Below, in pieces: positions 33,731-42,481 of a stretch of DNA of 64,000 nt; positions within the stretch are counted from its first letter, which is position 1, and the number at the start of each line of letters is the position of its first letter. The notes under the pieces were generated by a model, which was not told the DNA's origin, did not search any database, and worked only from the letters and a program-made list of their open reading frames with translations. The DNA is from Nesterenkonia sandarakina. GTDB lineage: Bacteria > Actinomycetota > Actinomycetes > Actinomycetales > Micrococcaceae. Made by a program: the position numbers and the translations under genes. Location: positions 930,001-994,000 of the forward strand of contig NZ_JACCFQ010000001.1 of the NCBI RefSeq assembly GCF_013410215.1. Direction: 5' to 3'.

Positions 33731-35088
33731 AAGTCCCGGGCCATGTCCTGGAAGCGGGCGTAGTGACCCTGGAAGGCCACCGTGATGTCCCGGGTCGGGC
33801 CGTTACGGTTCTTCGCCACGATGATGTCGGCCTCACCGGCGCGCTCGGTCTCCTTGTCGTAGACCTCAGGCCGGTGCAGCAGCATCACCATGTCCGCATC
33901 CTGCTCGATGGACCCGGATTCGCGCAGGTCCGAGACCTGCGGCTTCTTGTCCGGGCGTGATTCCGAGCCACGGTTGAGCTGGGAGAGCGCGATGATCGGG
34001 ACGTCGAGCTCCTTGGCGAGCAGCTTCAAGGTACGGGAGAACTCGCTGACCTCCTGCTGGCGCGACTCCACCCGCTTGCCCGAGGAGAGCAGCTGCAGGT
34101 AGTCCAGCACCACGAGCTTGAGGTTGTTCCGCTGCTTGAGCCGGCGGCACTTGGCCCGGATCTCCATCAGCGACATGTTCGGGGAGTCATCGATGAACAG
34201 CGGCACGTCGTTGAGCCGGTCCACCGCCTCGGACATCTTCTCCCAGTCCTCGTCACGGATGTTGCCCTTGCGCAGATCCGAGAAGAGGATCCGGGACTCG
34301 GCGGAGAGCAGGCGCATCGCGATCTCATTGCGCCCCATCTCCAGGGAGAAGAAGGCGGCGGTCATCTTGTTGTTCACCGCGGCCGCGCGGGCGAAGTCCA
34401 GCGCCAGGGTGGACTTACCCATGGCCGGGCGGGCCGCGATGATGATCATCTGGCCGCCATGGAAGCCGTGGGTCAGGTCATCGAGCTCGCGGAAACCGGT
34501 GGGGATCCCGGTGAGCCCGCCGTCGTGGGCCGAGTTCGTCTCGATCTCATCGATGGTGGGTCCCAGCACCTCGGAGAGCGAGACGTAGTCCTCGCTCTGC
34601 CGGTTCTCGGCGACGTTGTAGATCTCCGACTGCGCCTGGTTCACGATGCCCTCGACCTCACCGTCGGCGGTGTGCCCGAGCTGCACGATCTTGGTGCCGG
34701 CGTCCACGAGTCGGCGCAGGATGGCCCGTTCCTGCACGATCTGGGCATAGAAGCCGGCGTTGGCGGCGGTGGGCACCGACTGGGCCAGGTTGTGCAGGTA
34801 GGCCGGTCCGCCGATGCGCTGGAGCTCCCCGCGCTTGGTGAGATGATCCGAGATGGTCACGACGTCGGCGGGCTCGCCGCGGCCGTAGAGATCGATGATC
34901 GCGTCGTAGATCAGCTCATGGGCGGGCCGGTAGAAGTCCGAGCCGCGCAGCACCTCGACGACGTCGGCGATGGCATCCTTGGAGAGCATCATGCCGCCGA
35001 GCACGGACTGCTCGGCCACCATGTCCTGCGGGGGTGTGCGGGAGTCCACCCCGGCCGGGGATCCAGTGTCGTAGAGCTCGGTAGTCAC
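33727..35088 (-). CDS. dnaB: Replicative DNA helicase DnaB
   Basis: Ring helicase that unwinds the fork (453 aa). N-terminal domain has PPQDMVAEQSVLGGMMLSKD; the RecA-like ATPase has AARPAMGKSTLALDFA (Walker A), VVLDYLQLL (Walker B) and a C-terminal ARNRNGPTRDI-type arginine segment (AKNRNGPTRDITVAFQG). No intein. The GTG at 35088 gives the normal N-terminus; TATCGT stands 6 nt before it, so the mRNA may be leaderless. The start overlaps the stop of the condensation-domain gene (GTGA). Confidence 0.97.
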   Translation of the reverse strand: MTTELYDTGSPAGVDSRTPPQDMVAEQSVLGGMMLSKDAIADVVEVLRGSDFYRPAHELIYDAIIDLYGRGEPADVVTISDHLTKRGELQRIGGPAYLHNLAQSVPTAANAGFYAQIVQERAILRRLVDAGTKIVQLGHTADGEVEGIVNQAQSEIYNVAENRQSEDYVSLSEVLGPTIDEIETNSAHDGGLTGIPTGFRELDDLTHGFHGGQMIIIAARPAMGKSTLALDFARAAAVNNKMTAAFFSLEMGRNEIAMRLLSAESRILFSDLRKGNIRDEDWEKMSEAVDRLNDVPLFIDDSPNMSLMEIRAKCRRLKQRNNLKLVVLDYLQLLSSGKRVESRQQEVSEFSRTLKLLAKELDVPIIALSQLNRGSESRPDKKPQVSDLRESGSIEQDADMVMLLHRPEVYDKETERAGEADIIVAKNRNGPTRDITVAFQGHYARFQDMARDF

Positions 35089-36650
35089 CCCTTTACGATA
35101 CTCGGTGCCCGCAGCCCTTCGACCACTGCCCCCAACCAGGTGTGCATGGTCTCCCGGGCCTGTGGGGTATCGGGATAGCGGCAGCGCAGATGCAGCCCGG
35201 TCTCGTTGACCACGAACCAGATCATCACCCCGTCGGTCTGGACCACGGCCGAGACATGCTGCGCATTCAGCGCCTGATCGACGTTGACCGGGAGCCGACG
35301 GTGATCCAACCAGCTCATCGCGAACATCCCCGGTTCGGCGGGCATCCCGCCATAGGGACGCATGATCGGAGCCATCGGATGCGAGCCCAGTCGGATCGCC
35401 TCCTTGACCGCCTGGTAGCTCCCGCGCAGGCTCTCGTCGTCGTTCTCCAGCACCGCGTTGGTGATGAACCAGCCCACCGAGTCGAACCAGCGCGGCTCGT
35501 CCCGGCTGTGCACCGGGAACACCGTGCGCAGCGGCTGGTCCCCGAGCTCCCGAAAGAGCCGCGTCATCACGGACACGGCGACGGCGATCAGCCGGACCCC
35601 CTGCTCCTTGGCGTGGGCCTCCAGCACATCCAGCTCCGCCGAGTCCAGCACGTCGCGGACCTCGACCTTCTCGCTGACCGGCAGCGAGATGTCCCCCAGC
35701 GGCAGCGGGAACCTCGGCATCACCCCGCCCCCGGCCTGAAGGATCTCCCGCCATCGCGAGACGATCTCCTCCGGCGGGAACGGTTTGTTCTCCATCGCCA
35801 GGGTGTGCGCCGCGAAGGACTCCGGCACCTTCAGCCCATGCGCCACCGGGCGCCCCGCTCGCAGGTTCTCCAGGACCGCGGTGAAGTCCCGCACCAGCAC
35901 CAGCAGGGACCAGGCGTCCACGTGGGCGTGATCGGAGCCGATCACGATCTGCGGGGAGCCGGCGGTGTCCCGCACGGCGGCAGACTCGCCGTCGTCGATG
36001 ACACAGAGCCGGTGTGAGGGGGTGCCGAAGGGGTCACACACGGAATCGAAGTGCGCCCGCAGAGCCGCCTTGACCTCGGCGGCGCTGAGCTGATCGCTCG
36101 GAGCGTCAAGGTGCGCGGTCTGCAGCCCTGTCCCGCTGTGCATGCTGAACCCGACCGGGCGGCTTTCACGCTCCGGCGCCTCGAGCTGTTCCCAGGCGCC
36201 GGGCAGCATGGTGACCTCCCGCAGATACAGATCGGTGATCGGGCCTCCGGAGCGTTTGCCGGGGCCAGCGTGAGCGTGATCTGCATCACTTCGGCGTGGT
36301 GCGTGTTCTGGGCGCCAGTCGAAGACCGTGCGCAGCGTGCCGTGACGTTGGATCACCACCTGCCAGGCGGCAGCGATCTCTTCCAAGGAGGCCGGGCCGT
36401 CGAGCTGAAAAGAAACCGCCATCCACGATCCGGGCCGCGACCCGAAGCTGACATGGCGGTTCTGATCAAAGGACACCGGCAGCCCGCGGGGCGGATCCGG
36501 CGTCGGCGCTGCGGCTTCTGGCGGTCCAGCGGTGAAGCCGAGGCCCGCGCCGACGTTCGGATCAGGTTCGGCGGCGGCCTGGGCCACCACCGAGTAGCTG
36601 GAGAGACGTCCCGGCCTGGCGTGCATCTGTGCCACATTGGTCAACCGCAT
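35085..36650 (-). CDS. Stand-alone condensation-domain protein
   Basis: 521-aa acyltransferase-fold protein like NRPS condensation or PapA-type domains. The active-site motif HHxxxDG appears as DHAHVDAWS: the catalytic second His and the Asp are kept, first His is Asp and Gly is Ala. Other family signs: WQVVIQRHGTLRTVFDW and FDSVGWFITNAVLE. No carrier protein or adenylation gene is near, so it may transfer an acyl group from CoA. Odd neighbour: it ends on the dnaB start codon. Substrate unknown. Confidence 0.85.
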   Translation of the reverse strand: MRLTNVAQMHARPGRLSSYSVVAQAAAEPDPNVGAGLGFTAGPPEAAAPTPDPPRGLPVSFDQNRHVSFGSRPGSWMAVSFQLDGPASLEEIAAAWQVVIQRHGTLRTVFDWRPEHAPRRSDADHAHAGPGKRSGGPITDLYLREVTMLPGAWEQLEAPERESRPVGFSMHSGTGLQTAHLDAPSDQLSAAEVKAALRAHFDSVCDPFGTPSHRLCVIDDGESAAVRDTAGSPQIVIGSDHAHVDAWSLLVLVRDFTAVLENLRAGRPVAHGLKVPESFAAHTLAMENKPFPPEEIVSRWREILQAGGGVMPRFPLPLGDISLPVSEKVEVRDVLDSAELDVLEAHAKEQGVRLIAVAVSVMTRLFRELGDQPLRTVFPVHSRDEPRWFDSVGWFITNAVLENDDESLRGSYQAVKEAIRLGSHPMAPIMRPYGGMPAEPGMFAMSWLDHRRLPVNVDQALNAQHVSAVVQTDGVMIWFVVNETGLHLRCRYPDTPQARETMHTWLGAVVEGLRAPSIVKG

Positions 36651-36734
36651 ACGGCGTAGTGTAGATGGCGTTCACGACGCCAGGATGGTTCCGGCGCAAC
36701 TTGTTGTTCACCTGAGACGCAGGAGTCAGAGACC

Positions 36735-37535
36735 GTGGGGCTTTTTCAGACGGCCGGGGCGAAGCTCGCGTATGAGCTCACCGGTGAGGGGCCGACCTTC
36801 GTCCAGCTGCACGGGCTGACCTCCTGCGCCTCCCGGGAGCGCCGCGCCGGGCTGGATATGACCCTGAACCTTCCGGACTGCCAGGTGCTGCGCTACGACG
36901 CGCGGGGGCACGGCTCCTCCACTGGTCGGGCGGTCCCCGAGGACTATCTCTGGCCGCGGCTCGCCGAGGACCTCCTGGAGCTGCTCGATGAGCTCGCTCC
37001 CGGGGAGACGGTCCACGCCGCCGGCCCCTCGATGGGAGCCGCGACCCTGCTCTATGCCGCGCTGCGCGATCCCGACCGCTTCGCGTCACTGACCCTGATG
37101 GTCCCGCCCACCGCCTGGGGCACCCGCTCCGGGCAGGCCGAGACCTATCAGAGGTCGGCTCAGCTGGTGGAGGACCAAGGGATCGGCGCCTTCGTCCGGG
37201 TGGGCCGTCAGGTGCTCCCGCCGCCGGCCTTGGCTGACCGGCAGAAGGAACGCGTCCCCGCGGTCAGCCAGGAGCTGCTGCCCTCGATCTTCCGCGGTGC
37301 TGGGATGACTGATCTGCCAGATCCAGAGGCGCTGCGCGAGCTCAGGGTCCCCACCCTGATCCTGGCCTGGGTCGACGACTACGCGCACCCGGTCTCCACG
37401 GCCGAGAAGCTCCACCAGCTGATCCCGAACTCCAGGCTGCAGATCGCCGAGACCCCGGAGGAGCTGGACACGTGGCCACGCCGGGTGGCCCGCTTCGTCG
37501 CGGCGCATCCGGTCGCGGGCGCAGTCCGCCGCTGA
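36735..37535 (+). CDS. Alpha/beta hydrolase-fold protein, catalytic His not apparent
   Basis: 266-aa protein with oxyanion motif LHGLTSCASRE, nucleophile elbow GPSMGAATLLY and an acid in LAWVDDYAHPVS. The C-terminal segment that normally carries the catalytic His (GH before the last helix) reads LQIAETPEELDTWPRRVARF, with no His there. GTG at 36735 has AGGAG 9 nt upstream. Divergent from the condensation-domain gene. Could be an esterase with a displaced His or a non-catalytic member. Confidence 0.87.
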   Translation: MGLFQTAGAKLAYELTGEGPTFVQLHGLTSCASRERRAGLDMTLNLPDCQVLRYDARGHGSSTGRAVPEDYLWPRLAEDLLELLDELAPGETVHAAGPSMGAATLLYAALRDPDRFASLTLMVPPTAWGTRSGQAETYQRSAQLVEDQGIGAFVRVGRQVLPPPALADRQKERVPAVSQELLPSIFRGAGMTDLPDPEALRELRVPTLILAWVDDYAHPVSTAEKLHQLIPNSRLQIAETPEELDTWPRRVARFVAAHPVAGAVRR

Positions 37536-37539
37536 GGAT

Positions 37540-37617
37540 CGGATCGCCGGGCACGCAGCAGGATCACGAACCCTGGGTGCGTGATCCCCTTCCCTTCGCC
37601 GGCGTCCCGGCGATCCG
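37540..37617. terminator. Nested stem-loops after the hydrolase gene
   Basis: An outer 12-bp perfect stem (37540-37551 with 37606-37617, CGGATCGCCGGG) encloses an inner 8-bp stem (37561-37568 with 37580-37587, GGATCACG). It begins 5 bp after the hydrolase stop, so termination or mRNA 3'-end protection is likely. No T-run. Confidence 0.6.
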
Positions 37618-37732
37618 ATGTGCCTCCAGGCCCGCCGTCTCATGCCCCGCATCGCGGTGCAGGGGCGCGGAACCAGGCCCGCCTCGGATTCCCCGAGGCC
37701 TCGGACACGTCGAGCATGGGACACCGGGAATC

Positions 37733-37746
37733 GCTTCCCAGCCCCC
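37733..37746. promoter_or_regulatory. Isolated LacI-type operator-like dyad
   Basis: GGGAATCGCTTCCC resembles the operators at 9760 and 21527 but lies far from the sugar cluster, in the gap before glutaminase. May be coincidental. Confidence 0.3.
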
Positions 37747-37825
37747 TGTCTCCGTTCCGGCCGCGGATCGCGGCGCCGCGTGAATGCGCGCTGGAGGAGT
37801 CCAGCCAATATTCACGTCCGAGGGA

Positions 37826-38113
37826 CTTTCCACACTGTATGTTCCGGGGCAGGCAGGAGCAATAGCCCAGAATGCCCCTGCCTGTGGAGAAAATGTGGAC
37901 TATGCGGCGTGTCTTGTGCACAACGTGTGCAGGAAGCTGTGGACAGAGTCGGGATAACGGTCCAGTCAAGCCTCTGAACTGCAGTTATAGGTTCTTCACA
38001 CTGTGCACTGCGGTTTTCTGATACCAATTTTTCCATCATTATGTGGCCTTGCCGTAACCCTGCCGTTAAGTGTATGCGGGCACCATCGCCGTGTTTTCCA
38101 CAGCTTGTCCACA
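37826..38113. other. Cluster of DnaA-box-like sequences in an AT-rich gene-free region
   Basis: The 656-bp gap 37536-38191 has no credible gene. Compared with the actinobacterial box TTGTCCACA it holds: exact match at 38105-38113; one-mismatch boxes at 37883-37891 (reverse), 37894-37902 (reverse), 37914-37922 (inside palindrome TTGTGCACAA), 37938-37946 (reverse) and 38094-38102; a two-mismatch box at 37826-37834. Between the two groups, about 37978-38045, the DNA is visibly AT-richer than its surroundings. An 8-bp stem (37850-37857 with 37877-37884) precedes the boxes. Fits a DnaA-binding reservoir or an origin-like element; not the canonical oriC. Confidence 0.6.
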
Positions 38114-38191
38114 ATCTGGTGAGAACGCCCAGGCAGGCGGTTCGTTCCCCAGCGGGTAGCGTAGGGAGTCCCACACTTCAGGAGTCTCCCG

Positions 38192-39202
38192 GTGCAAGAA
38201 TCGATCAACACATATCTCCGCGAAGTCCTCAGAGAGTCCGGTGAGGATGTCAGCGGCAAGCTCGCCGCCTACATCCCCCGACTGCGTGACGCTGATGAGA
38301 ACCTGCAGGCGCTCGCCCTGGCGACGGCCGACGGCCAGGAGTGCTCCGCGGGAGACGACGAACACCTGTTCACCATCCAGTCGATCTCCAAGCCCTTCGT
38401 CTATGCGCTGGCTCTGGATGACATCGGTCTGGATCGGGTCCGCGACATGGTGGGGATGGAACCCTCCGGCGAGGCGTTCAACGAACTCTCCCTGGAGGGT
38501 GGGACCGGACGTCCGCTGAATCCGATGATCAATGCCGGTGCCATCGCCACGCATCATCTGGTGGACCACAGCAGCCACGAGCAGCACCCCGGGGGTCAGG
38601 AGAGCCTCTCACGCACCCCTGAGGTGCGCAGCCGGACCACCCGGATCCTCGACGGCCTCTCCGCCTTCGCCGGGCGCCAGCTGGAGATCGACTGGGATGC
38701 CGCGGAAGAGGAGTACGCCACGGCGTACCGCAATATGGCGATCGCCCACATGCTGAAGTCCCACGGCTCGCTGGAGACCGAGCCGGATGAGGCGGTCCGC
38801 GGATATATCGACCAGTGCTCGATCATGGTCACGGTCAAGGACATCGCCCGGATGGCCGCCACGCTGGCGAACAACGGCGTCAATCCGGAGAACGGCGCGC
38901 GTGTGATCTCCGCAGAGTCGGCCCGCACCACGCTGGGGATCATGGCCACCTGCGGCATGTACGACGCCTCGGGTCGCTGGCTGACCCAGATCGGCATCCC
39001 GGCGAAGTCGGGGATCTCCGGTGGCATCATCGGAGTCCTCCCAGGTCAGGTCGGTATCGCCTCGTTCGCGCCGCGACTCAATGAAGAAGGCAGCAGCGTC
39101 CAAGGCGTGGCCATGTTCCAGCATCTCTCCAACGAGCTCTCACTGCATCTGATGAGCAACCAGCGGATCAACGTGATCGAGGAGCTTCAGCGACGCGTCT
39201 GA
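38192..39202 (+). CDS. glsA: Glutaminase
   Basis: Serine-dependent beta-lactamase-fold glutaminase (336 aa) hydrolysing glutamine to glutamate and ammonia. Catalytic Ser64-x-x-Lys67 is in FTIQSISKPFVYAL; other family motifs are RPLNPMINAGAIAT and RNMAIAHMLKSHGSL, and AKSGISGGIIGVLPG near the end. No STAS domain is attached. The GTG at 38192 has CAGGAG about 8 nt upstream. Preceded by the long DnaA-box-bearing gap. Confidence 0.95.
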   Translation: MQESINTYLREVLRESGEDVSGKLAAYIPRLRDADENLQALALATADGQECSAGDDEHLFTIQSISKPFVYALALDDIGLDRVRDMVGMEPSGEAFNELSLEGGTGRPLNPMINAGAIATHHLVDHSSHEQHPGGQESLSRTPEVRSRTTRILDGLSAFAGRQLEIDWDAAEEEYATAYRNMAIAHMLKSHGSLETEPDEAVRGYIDQCSIMVTVKDIARMAATLANNGVNPENGARVISAESARTTLGIMATCGMYDASGRWLTQIGIPAKSGISGGIIGVLPGQVGIASFAPRLNEEGSSVQGVAMFQHLSNELSLHLMSNQRINVIEELQRRV

Positions 39203-39256
39203 GCCGAGTCGGCAGGACCCCCGCAGCGGAGACCAGCCGGGCGGGACTGCACCTGG

Positions 39257-40378
39257 TCAGGCCACGGCGGCTGTGCCGCCGCCTGGAACGGGATCTCGGC
39301 CCTCCTCGCGACGGCGCAGCAGGCTGGCGTGCGTGGGTGCCTGCGGAGTCCCCTGCGGGGCGCGGGCGGCCACCTCCTTGCGCAGGACCGGGACCACCTC
39401 TTCACCGAGCAGATCGATCTGCTCCAGCACGGTCTTCAGGGGCAGCCCCGCGTGGTCGATCAGGAAGAGCTGTCGCTGGTAGTCCCCGGCGTACTCCCGG
39501 AAGCTCAGCGTGCGTTCGATGACCTGCTCAGGGGTGCCCACGGTCAGCGGGGTCTGCGCGCTGAAGTCCTCCAGCGAGGGCCCGCCGCCGTAGACCGGTG
39601 CCCGGTCGAAGTAGGGCCGGAACTCGCGAATGGCGTCCTGCGAGGTGCGGCGCATGAAGACCTGGCCCCCGAGACCGACGATGGCCTGCTCCTGGGTCCC
39701 GTGGCCGTAGTGCGCGTAGCGGGAGCGGTAGAGGTCGATCATCCGCCCGGTGTGTTCCTTGTTCCAGAAGATGTTGTTGTGGAAGAACCCGTCGCCGTAG
39801 TAGGCGGCCTGCTCCGCGATCTCAGGAGACCGGATGGACCCGTGCCAGACGAAGGGCGGGATGTCCTGTAGTGGACGCGGGGTGGAGGTGAATCCCTGCA
39901 GCGGGGTCCTGAAACGCCCGGAGAAGTCGACCTCGGTCTCGCGCCAGAGCCGGTGCAACAGTGCGTAGTTCTCCACCGCTAAAGGAATCCCGGAGCGGAT
40001 GTCTTTGCCGAACCAGGGGTAGACAGGTCCGGTGTTCCCGCGTCCCAGGGTGAGATCCACCCGGCCCTGGGCCAGGTGCTGGGCGAAGGCATAATCTTCT
40101 GCGATGCGCACCGGGTCTGTGGTGGTGATCAGCGTCGTCGCCGTGGAGAGCTGGATCCGGGTGGTCTGGGCGGCCAGGTAGGCCATCAGGATCGGCGGGT
40201 TCGCCGGCGCGACGAAGGGCGGGTTGTGGTGCTGGCCCACGGCGAAGACATCGAGGCCGACCTCCTCGGCCCGTTTCGCGATCGCCACCATCGACTGGAT
40301 CCGCTCGTGCTCGGAGGGCACCCGACCGGTCGTGGGATCAGGTGTCATGTCCCCGATGCTGAATACGCCGAACTGCAT
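39257..40378 (-). CDS. LLM-class flavin-dependent oxidoreductase
   Basis: Luciferase-like monooxygenase-fold protein (373 aa), FMN- or F420-dependent. Opens MQFGVFSIGDMTPDPTTGR; contains AVGQHHNPPFVAPANPPI and VDLTLGRGNTGPVYPWFG. ATG at 40378 has AGGGAGC upstream; a start seven codons earlier lacks one. C-terminal 25 residues are low complexity. Substrate unknown; stand-alone gene. Confidence 0.92.
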   Translation of the reverse strand: MQFGVFSIGDMTPDPTTGRVPSEHERIQSMVAIAKRAEEVGLDVFAVGQHHNPPFVAPANPPILMAYLAAQTTRIQLSTATTLITTTDPVRIAEDYAFAQHLAQGRVDLTLGRGNTGPVYPWFGKDIRSGIPLAVENYALLHRLWRETEVDFSGRFRTPLQGFTSTPRPLQDIPPFVWHGSIRSPEIAEQAAYYGDGFFHNNIFWNKEHTGRMIDLYRSRYAHYGHGTQEQAIVGLGGQVFMRRTSQDAIREFRPYFDRAPVYGGGPSLEDFSAQTPLTVGTPEQVIERTLSFREYAGDYQRQLFLIDHAGLPLKTVLEQIDLLGEEVVPVLRKEVAARAPQGTPQAPTHASLLRRREEGRDPVPGGGTAAVA

Positions 40379-40462
40379 AGCTGCTCCCTGCGCCGTCACG
40401 GTTGACCCGGTCTCCCCGGGGCACTGTTCAAGATTTCAACAACACCCAGCATAGCGGGCACA

Positions 40463-40500
40463 AGAAGGCCCCGGCCTCCCAAGGGAGTCCGAGGCCTTCT
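40463..40500 (-). terminator. Terminator of the rpsF-ssb-rpsR-rplI operon
   Basis: Stem AGAAGGCC (40463-40470) with GGCCTTCT (40493-40500), extended inwards by CGG/CCG after one mismatch, 38 bp after rplI. The minus strand continues TTCTTG, a weak T-run. Confidence 0.7.
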
Positions 40501-40537
40501 CAGTTCTCAGCCGCGAAGGGGCCGGGATATGTGCTGC

Positions 40538-40990
40538 CTACTTGGAACCGACGACCTGAAGGTCGAGGGTCGCTGAGACATCGGCGTGCAGGCGGACAGT
40601 GGCCTTGTAGTTGCCGACTGCCTTGATGCGCGCGGGGATCTCGACGGTGCGCTTGTCGATGGAGCCCAGGCCGGAGGCCTCGACTGCATCGGCGATCTGC
40701 GCGGAACCGACGGTGCCGAACAGGCGGCCGGAGTCGCCGGTCTTCACGGTGATCTTCACGGGGGCAGACTGCAGCTTGGTGGCCACTGCCTGTGCTTCCT
40801 CGACCGTTGCGATCTCGCGAGCCTTGCGAGCGGAGCGCAGGCGCTCCACGTCCTTCTCGCCGCCCTTGGTCCAGGCCAGTGCGAAGCCACGCGGCAACAG
40901 GTAGTTGCGTGCGTAGCCGCTCTTGACCTCGACCACATCACCGGAAGCGCCGAGACCGGTCACTTCCTGAGTCAGGATGAGCTTTGCCAT
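40538..40990 (-). CDS. rplI: 50S ribosomal protein L9
   Basis: 150-aa L9. N-domain [20 protein letters not shown] and [20 protein letters not shown] match the family, followed by the connecting helix and C-domain ([20 protein letters not shown]). Last gene of the rpsF-ssb-rpsR-rplI cluster, 34 bp after rpsR. Confidence 0.98.
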   Translation of the reverse strand: MAKLILTQEVTGLGASGDVVEVKSGYARNYLLPRGFALAWTKGGEKDVERLRSARKAREIATVEEAQAVATKLQSAPVKITVKTGDSGRLFGTVGSAQIADAVEASGLGSIDKRTVEIPARIKAVGNYKATVRLHADVSATLDLQVVGSK

Positions 40991-41024
40991 TGGGTTGTTC
41001 CTTTCCTTCCCAGTCAGTCCTGGA

Positions 41025-41264
41025 TCAGCCGCGGCCAGCGCCGGCGTACGGCAGCAGTGCGACTTCGCGAGCGTTCTTGATCGCCTGGGCGATCTTGCGC
41101 TGCTCCTGGACAGTCACACCGGTCACCCGGCGTGCACGGATCTTGCCTCGGTCGGAAATGAACTTCCGCAGCAGAGCGGTGTCCTTGTAGTCGATGACCG
41201 TGATGTCAGCAGCCTTCAGCGGGTTCGCCTTGGGCTTTGGCTTCTTGAGTTCAGCCTTTGCCAT
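41025..41264 (-). CDS. rpsR: 30S ribosomal protein S18
   Basis: 79-aa S18; signature [20 protein letters not shown] and [23 protein letters not shown] at 41264 has AAGGAG 8 nt upstream and gives [15 protein letters not shown]; the upstream extension is not supported. The core lacks the Cys motif of zinc-binding S18 forms (none visible at the N-terminus). Confidence 0.98.
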   Translation of the reverse strand: MAKAELKKPKPKANPLKAADITVIDYKDTALLRKFISDRGKIRARRVTGVTVQEQRKIAQAIKNAREVALLPYAGAGRG

Positions 41265-41377
41265 CGTGGTGCTCCTTTTCATTCTCGGAGCCCGCACCTG
41301 TGGGATGCGGGATGGTGGATAGTGTGTGTTCTTGAGCCGCTGCTCCGTGGCTCAGAGACGCGTGGCGCCTGCTGAGA

Positions 41378-41950
41378 TCAGAACGGTGGCTCGTTGTTGT
41401 CAGGGGCTCCCCAGTTTCCGCCGCCGGAGGGCTGTCCGCCCCACGGGTCCTGCGGCGCGGAGTCGTTGCTCCAGCCGCCGGAACCACCGGATGACGAGCC
41501 GCCGCCGGAGTTTCCGCCGCCGAAGCCGCCTCCGGAGGCTGCACCGCCGCCGAAGCCGCCGCCGCTCGGGCGGCCGCCCTGGCCGCCGCTCGAGCGCTGG
41601 ACGCTGGCGGTGGCGAAGCGCAGCGAGGGACCGATCTCGTCGACGTCGAGCTCCCAGGAAGTGCGGTTCTCGCCCTCCTTGGTCTGGAACGACCGAGCCT
41701 TGAGCCGACCCTGGGCGATCACGCGGGTGCCCTTGGTCAGTGACTCTGCGGCGTTCTCCGCGGCTTCACGCCACAGGGAACAACGGACGAAGAGGGTCTC
41801 CCCGTCCTTCCATTCATTCGCTTGACGGTCGAAGAACCGCGGCGTAGACGCGATGGCAAAGTTGGAGACCGCTGCCCCTGAAGGGGTGAAGCGGAGCTCT
41901 GGATCTGCCGTCAGGTTGCCTACAACGGTGATGATGGTCTCGCCGGCCAT
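41378..41950 (-). CDS. ssb: Single-stranded DNA-binding protein
   Basis: 190-aa SSB. OB fold begins [18 protein letters not shown]; a Gly/Ser-rich linker (residues about 115-165, repeats of GGGFGGG and [15 protein letters not shown]) leads to the acidic-aromatic tip NNEPPF that recruits partner proteins. ATG at 41950 has AAGGAG. Located between rpsF and rpsR as usual. Confidence 0.97.
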   Translation of the reverse strand: MAGETIITVVGNLTADPELRFTPSGAAVSNFAIASTPRFFDRQANEWKDGETLFVRCSLWREAAENAAESLTKGTRVIAQGRLKARSFQTKEGENRTSWELDVDEIGPSLRFATASVQRSSGGQGGRPSGGGFGGGAASGGGFGGGNSGGGSSSGGSGGWSNDSAPQDPWGGQPSGGGNWGAPDNNEPPF

Positions 41951-42006
41951 GGAAGTGCTCCTTGGTTGCTGGTTCGCCCTGACAGGTGGATCGTCCACCT
42001 GGAGGA

Positions 42007-42306
42007 TTAATCGATCTTCTGTTCCTCGGGGCGGGTGATCTTGGTGCGCATGATCGTCTCGTTCAGGCGCAGCAGTCGGTCGAGCTCAGCGGCGGCGTCG
42101 GGAGTCGAGTGGAAGTTGACGACGGCGTAGACCGCTTCCGTCTTCTTCTGGATCTCGTACGCCAGGCGGCGTCGGCCCCAGACGTCGACGCTTTCCACGG
42201 AGCCGCCGTCCTTCTTGACGACCTCCATGTACTTGCCGAGGGTCGGCTCTACGGTGCGCTCATCAACCTCGGGGTCGACGAGCACCATCAGTTCATAGTG
42301 ACGCAT
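42007..42306 (-). CDS. rpsF: 30S ribosomal protein S6
   Basis: 99-aa S6: [20 protein letters not shown], and [20 protein letters not shown]. First gene of the ribosomal/ssb cluster. AAGGAGGT lies about 11 nt before the ATG. Confidence 0.98.
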   Translation of the reverse strand: MRHYELMVLVDPEVDERTVEPTLGKYMEVVKKDGGSVESVDVWGRRRLAYEIQKKTEAVYAVVNFHSTPDAAAELDRLLRLNETIMRTKITRPEEQKID

Positions 42307-42383
42307 TGTGTTAACCCACCTCCTTTGGCCTTGCGGTCACGGGATTTCCGTAACAGGAGGGTCTATCTGCATCGGCATCTGGT

Positions 42384-42415
42384 CCTGCTCGGCCGGCCCT
42401 CGGCATGAGGGCAGG
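42384..42415 (-). promoter_or_regulatory. Hairpin in the rpsF leader, possible S6:S18 binding motif
   Basis: CCTGC/GCAGG outer stem encloses a CCCTC/GAGGG inner stem with CCG-containing unpaired parts, in the presumed 5' leader of rpsF. Such a leader structure, bound by S6:S18 for feedback, is known in many bacteria. The match here is by eye only. Confidence 0.35.
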
Positions 42416-42481
42416 CTGAAACCAGGTCAGACAACCTGCACTATGGTACCGGCTTTGCCCGCGCGTGACGAACGGGTCGGC

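Noticed and set aside
33727-35754. A 675-codon dnaB frame suggesting an intein or N-terminal domain
   Set aside because: The extra codons overlap the condensation-domain gene in another frame; DnaB from the GTG at 35088 has normal length and uninterrupted motifs.
37536-38191. Chromosomal origin oriC at the DnaA-box cluster
   Set aside because: dnaA and dnaN are absent here; gene order puts the standard origin beyond the right edge. Kept only as an origin-like or DnaA-reservoir candidate.
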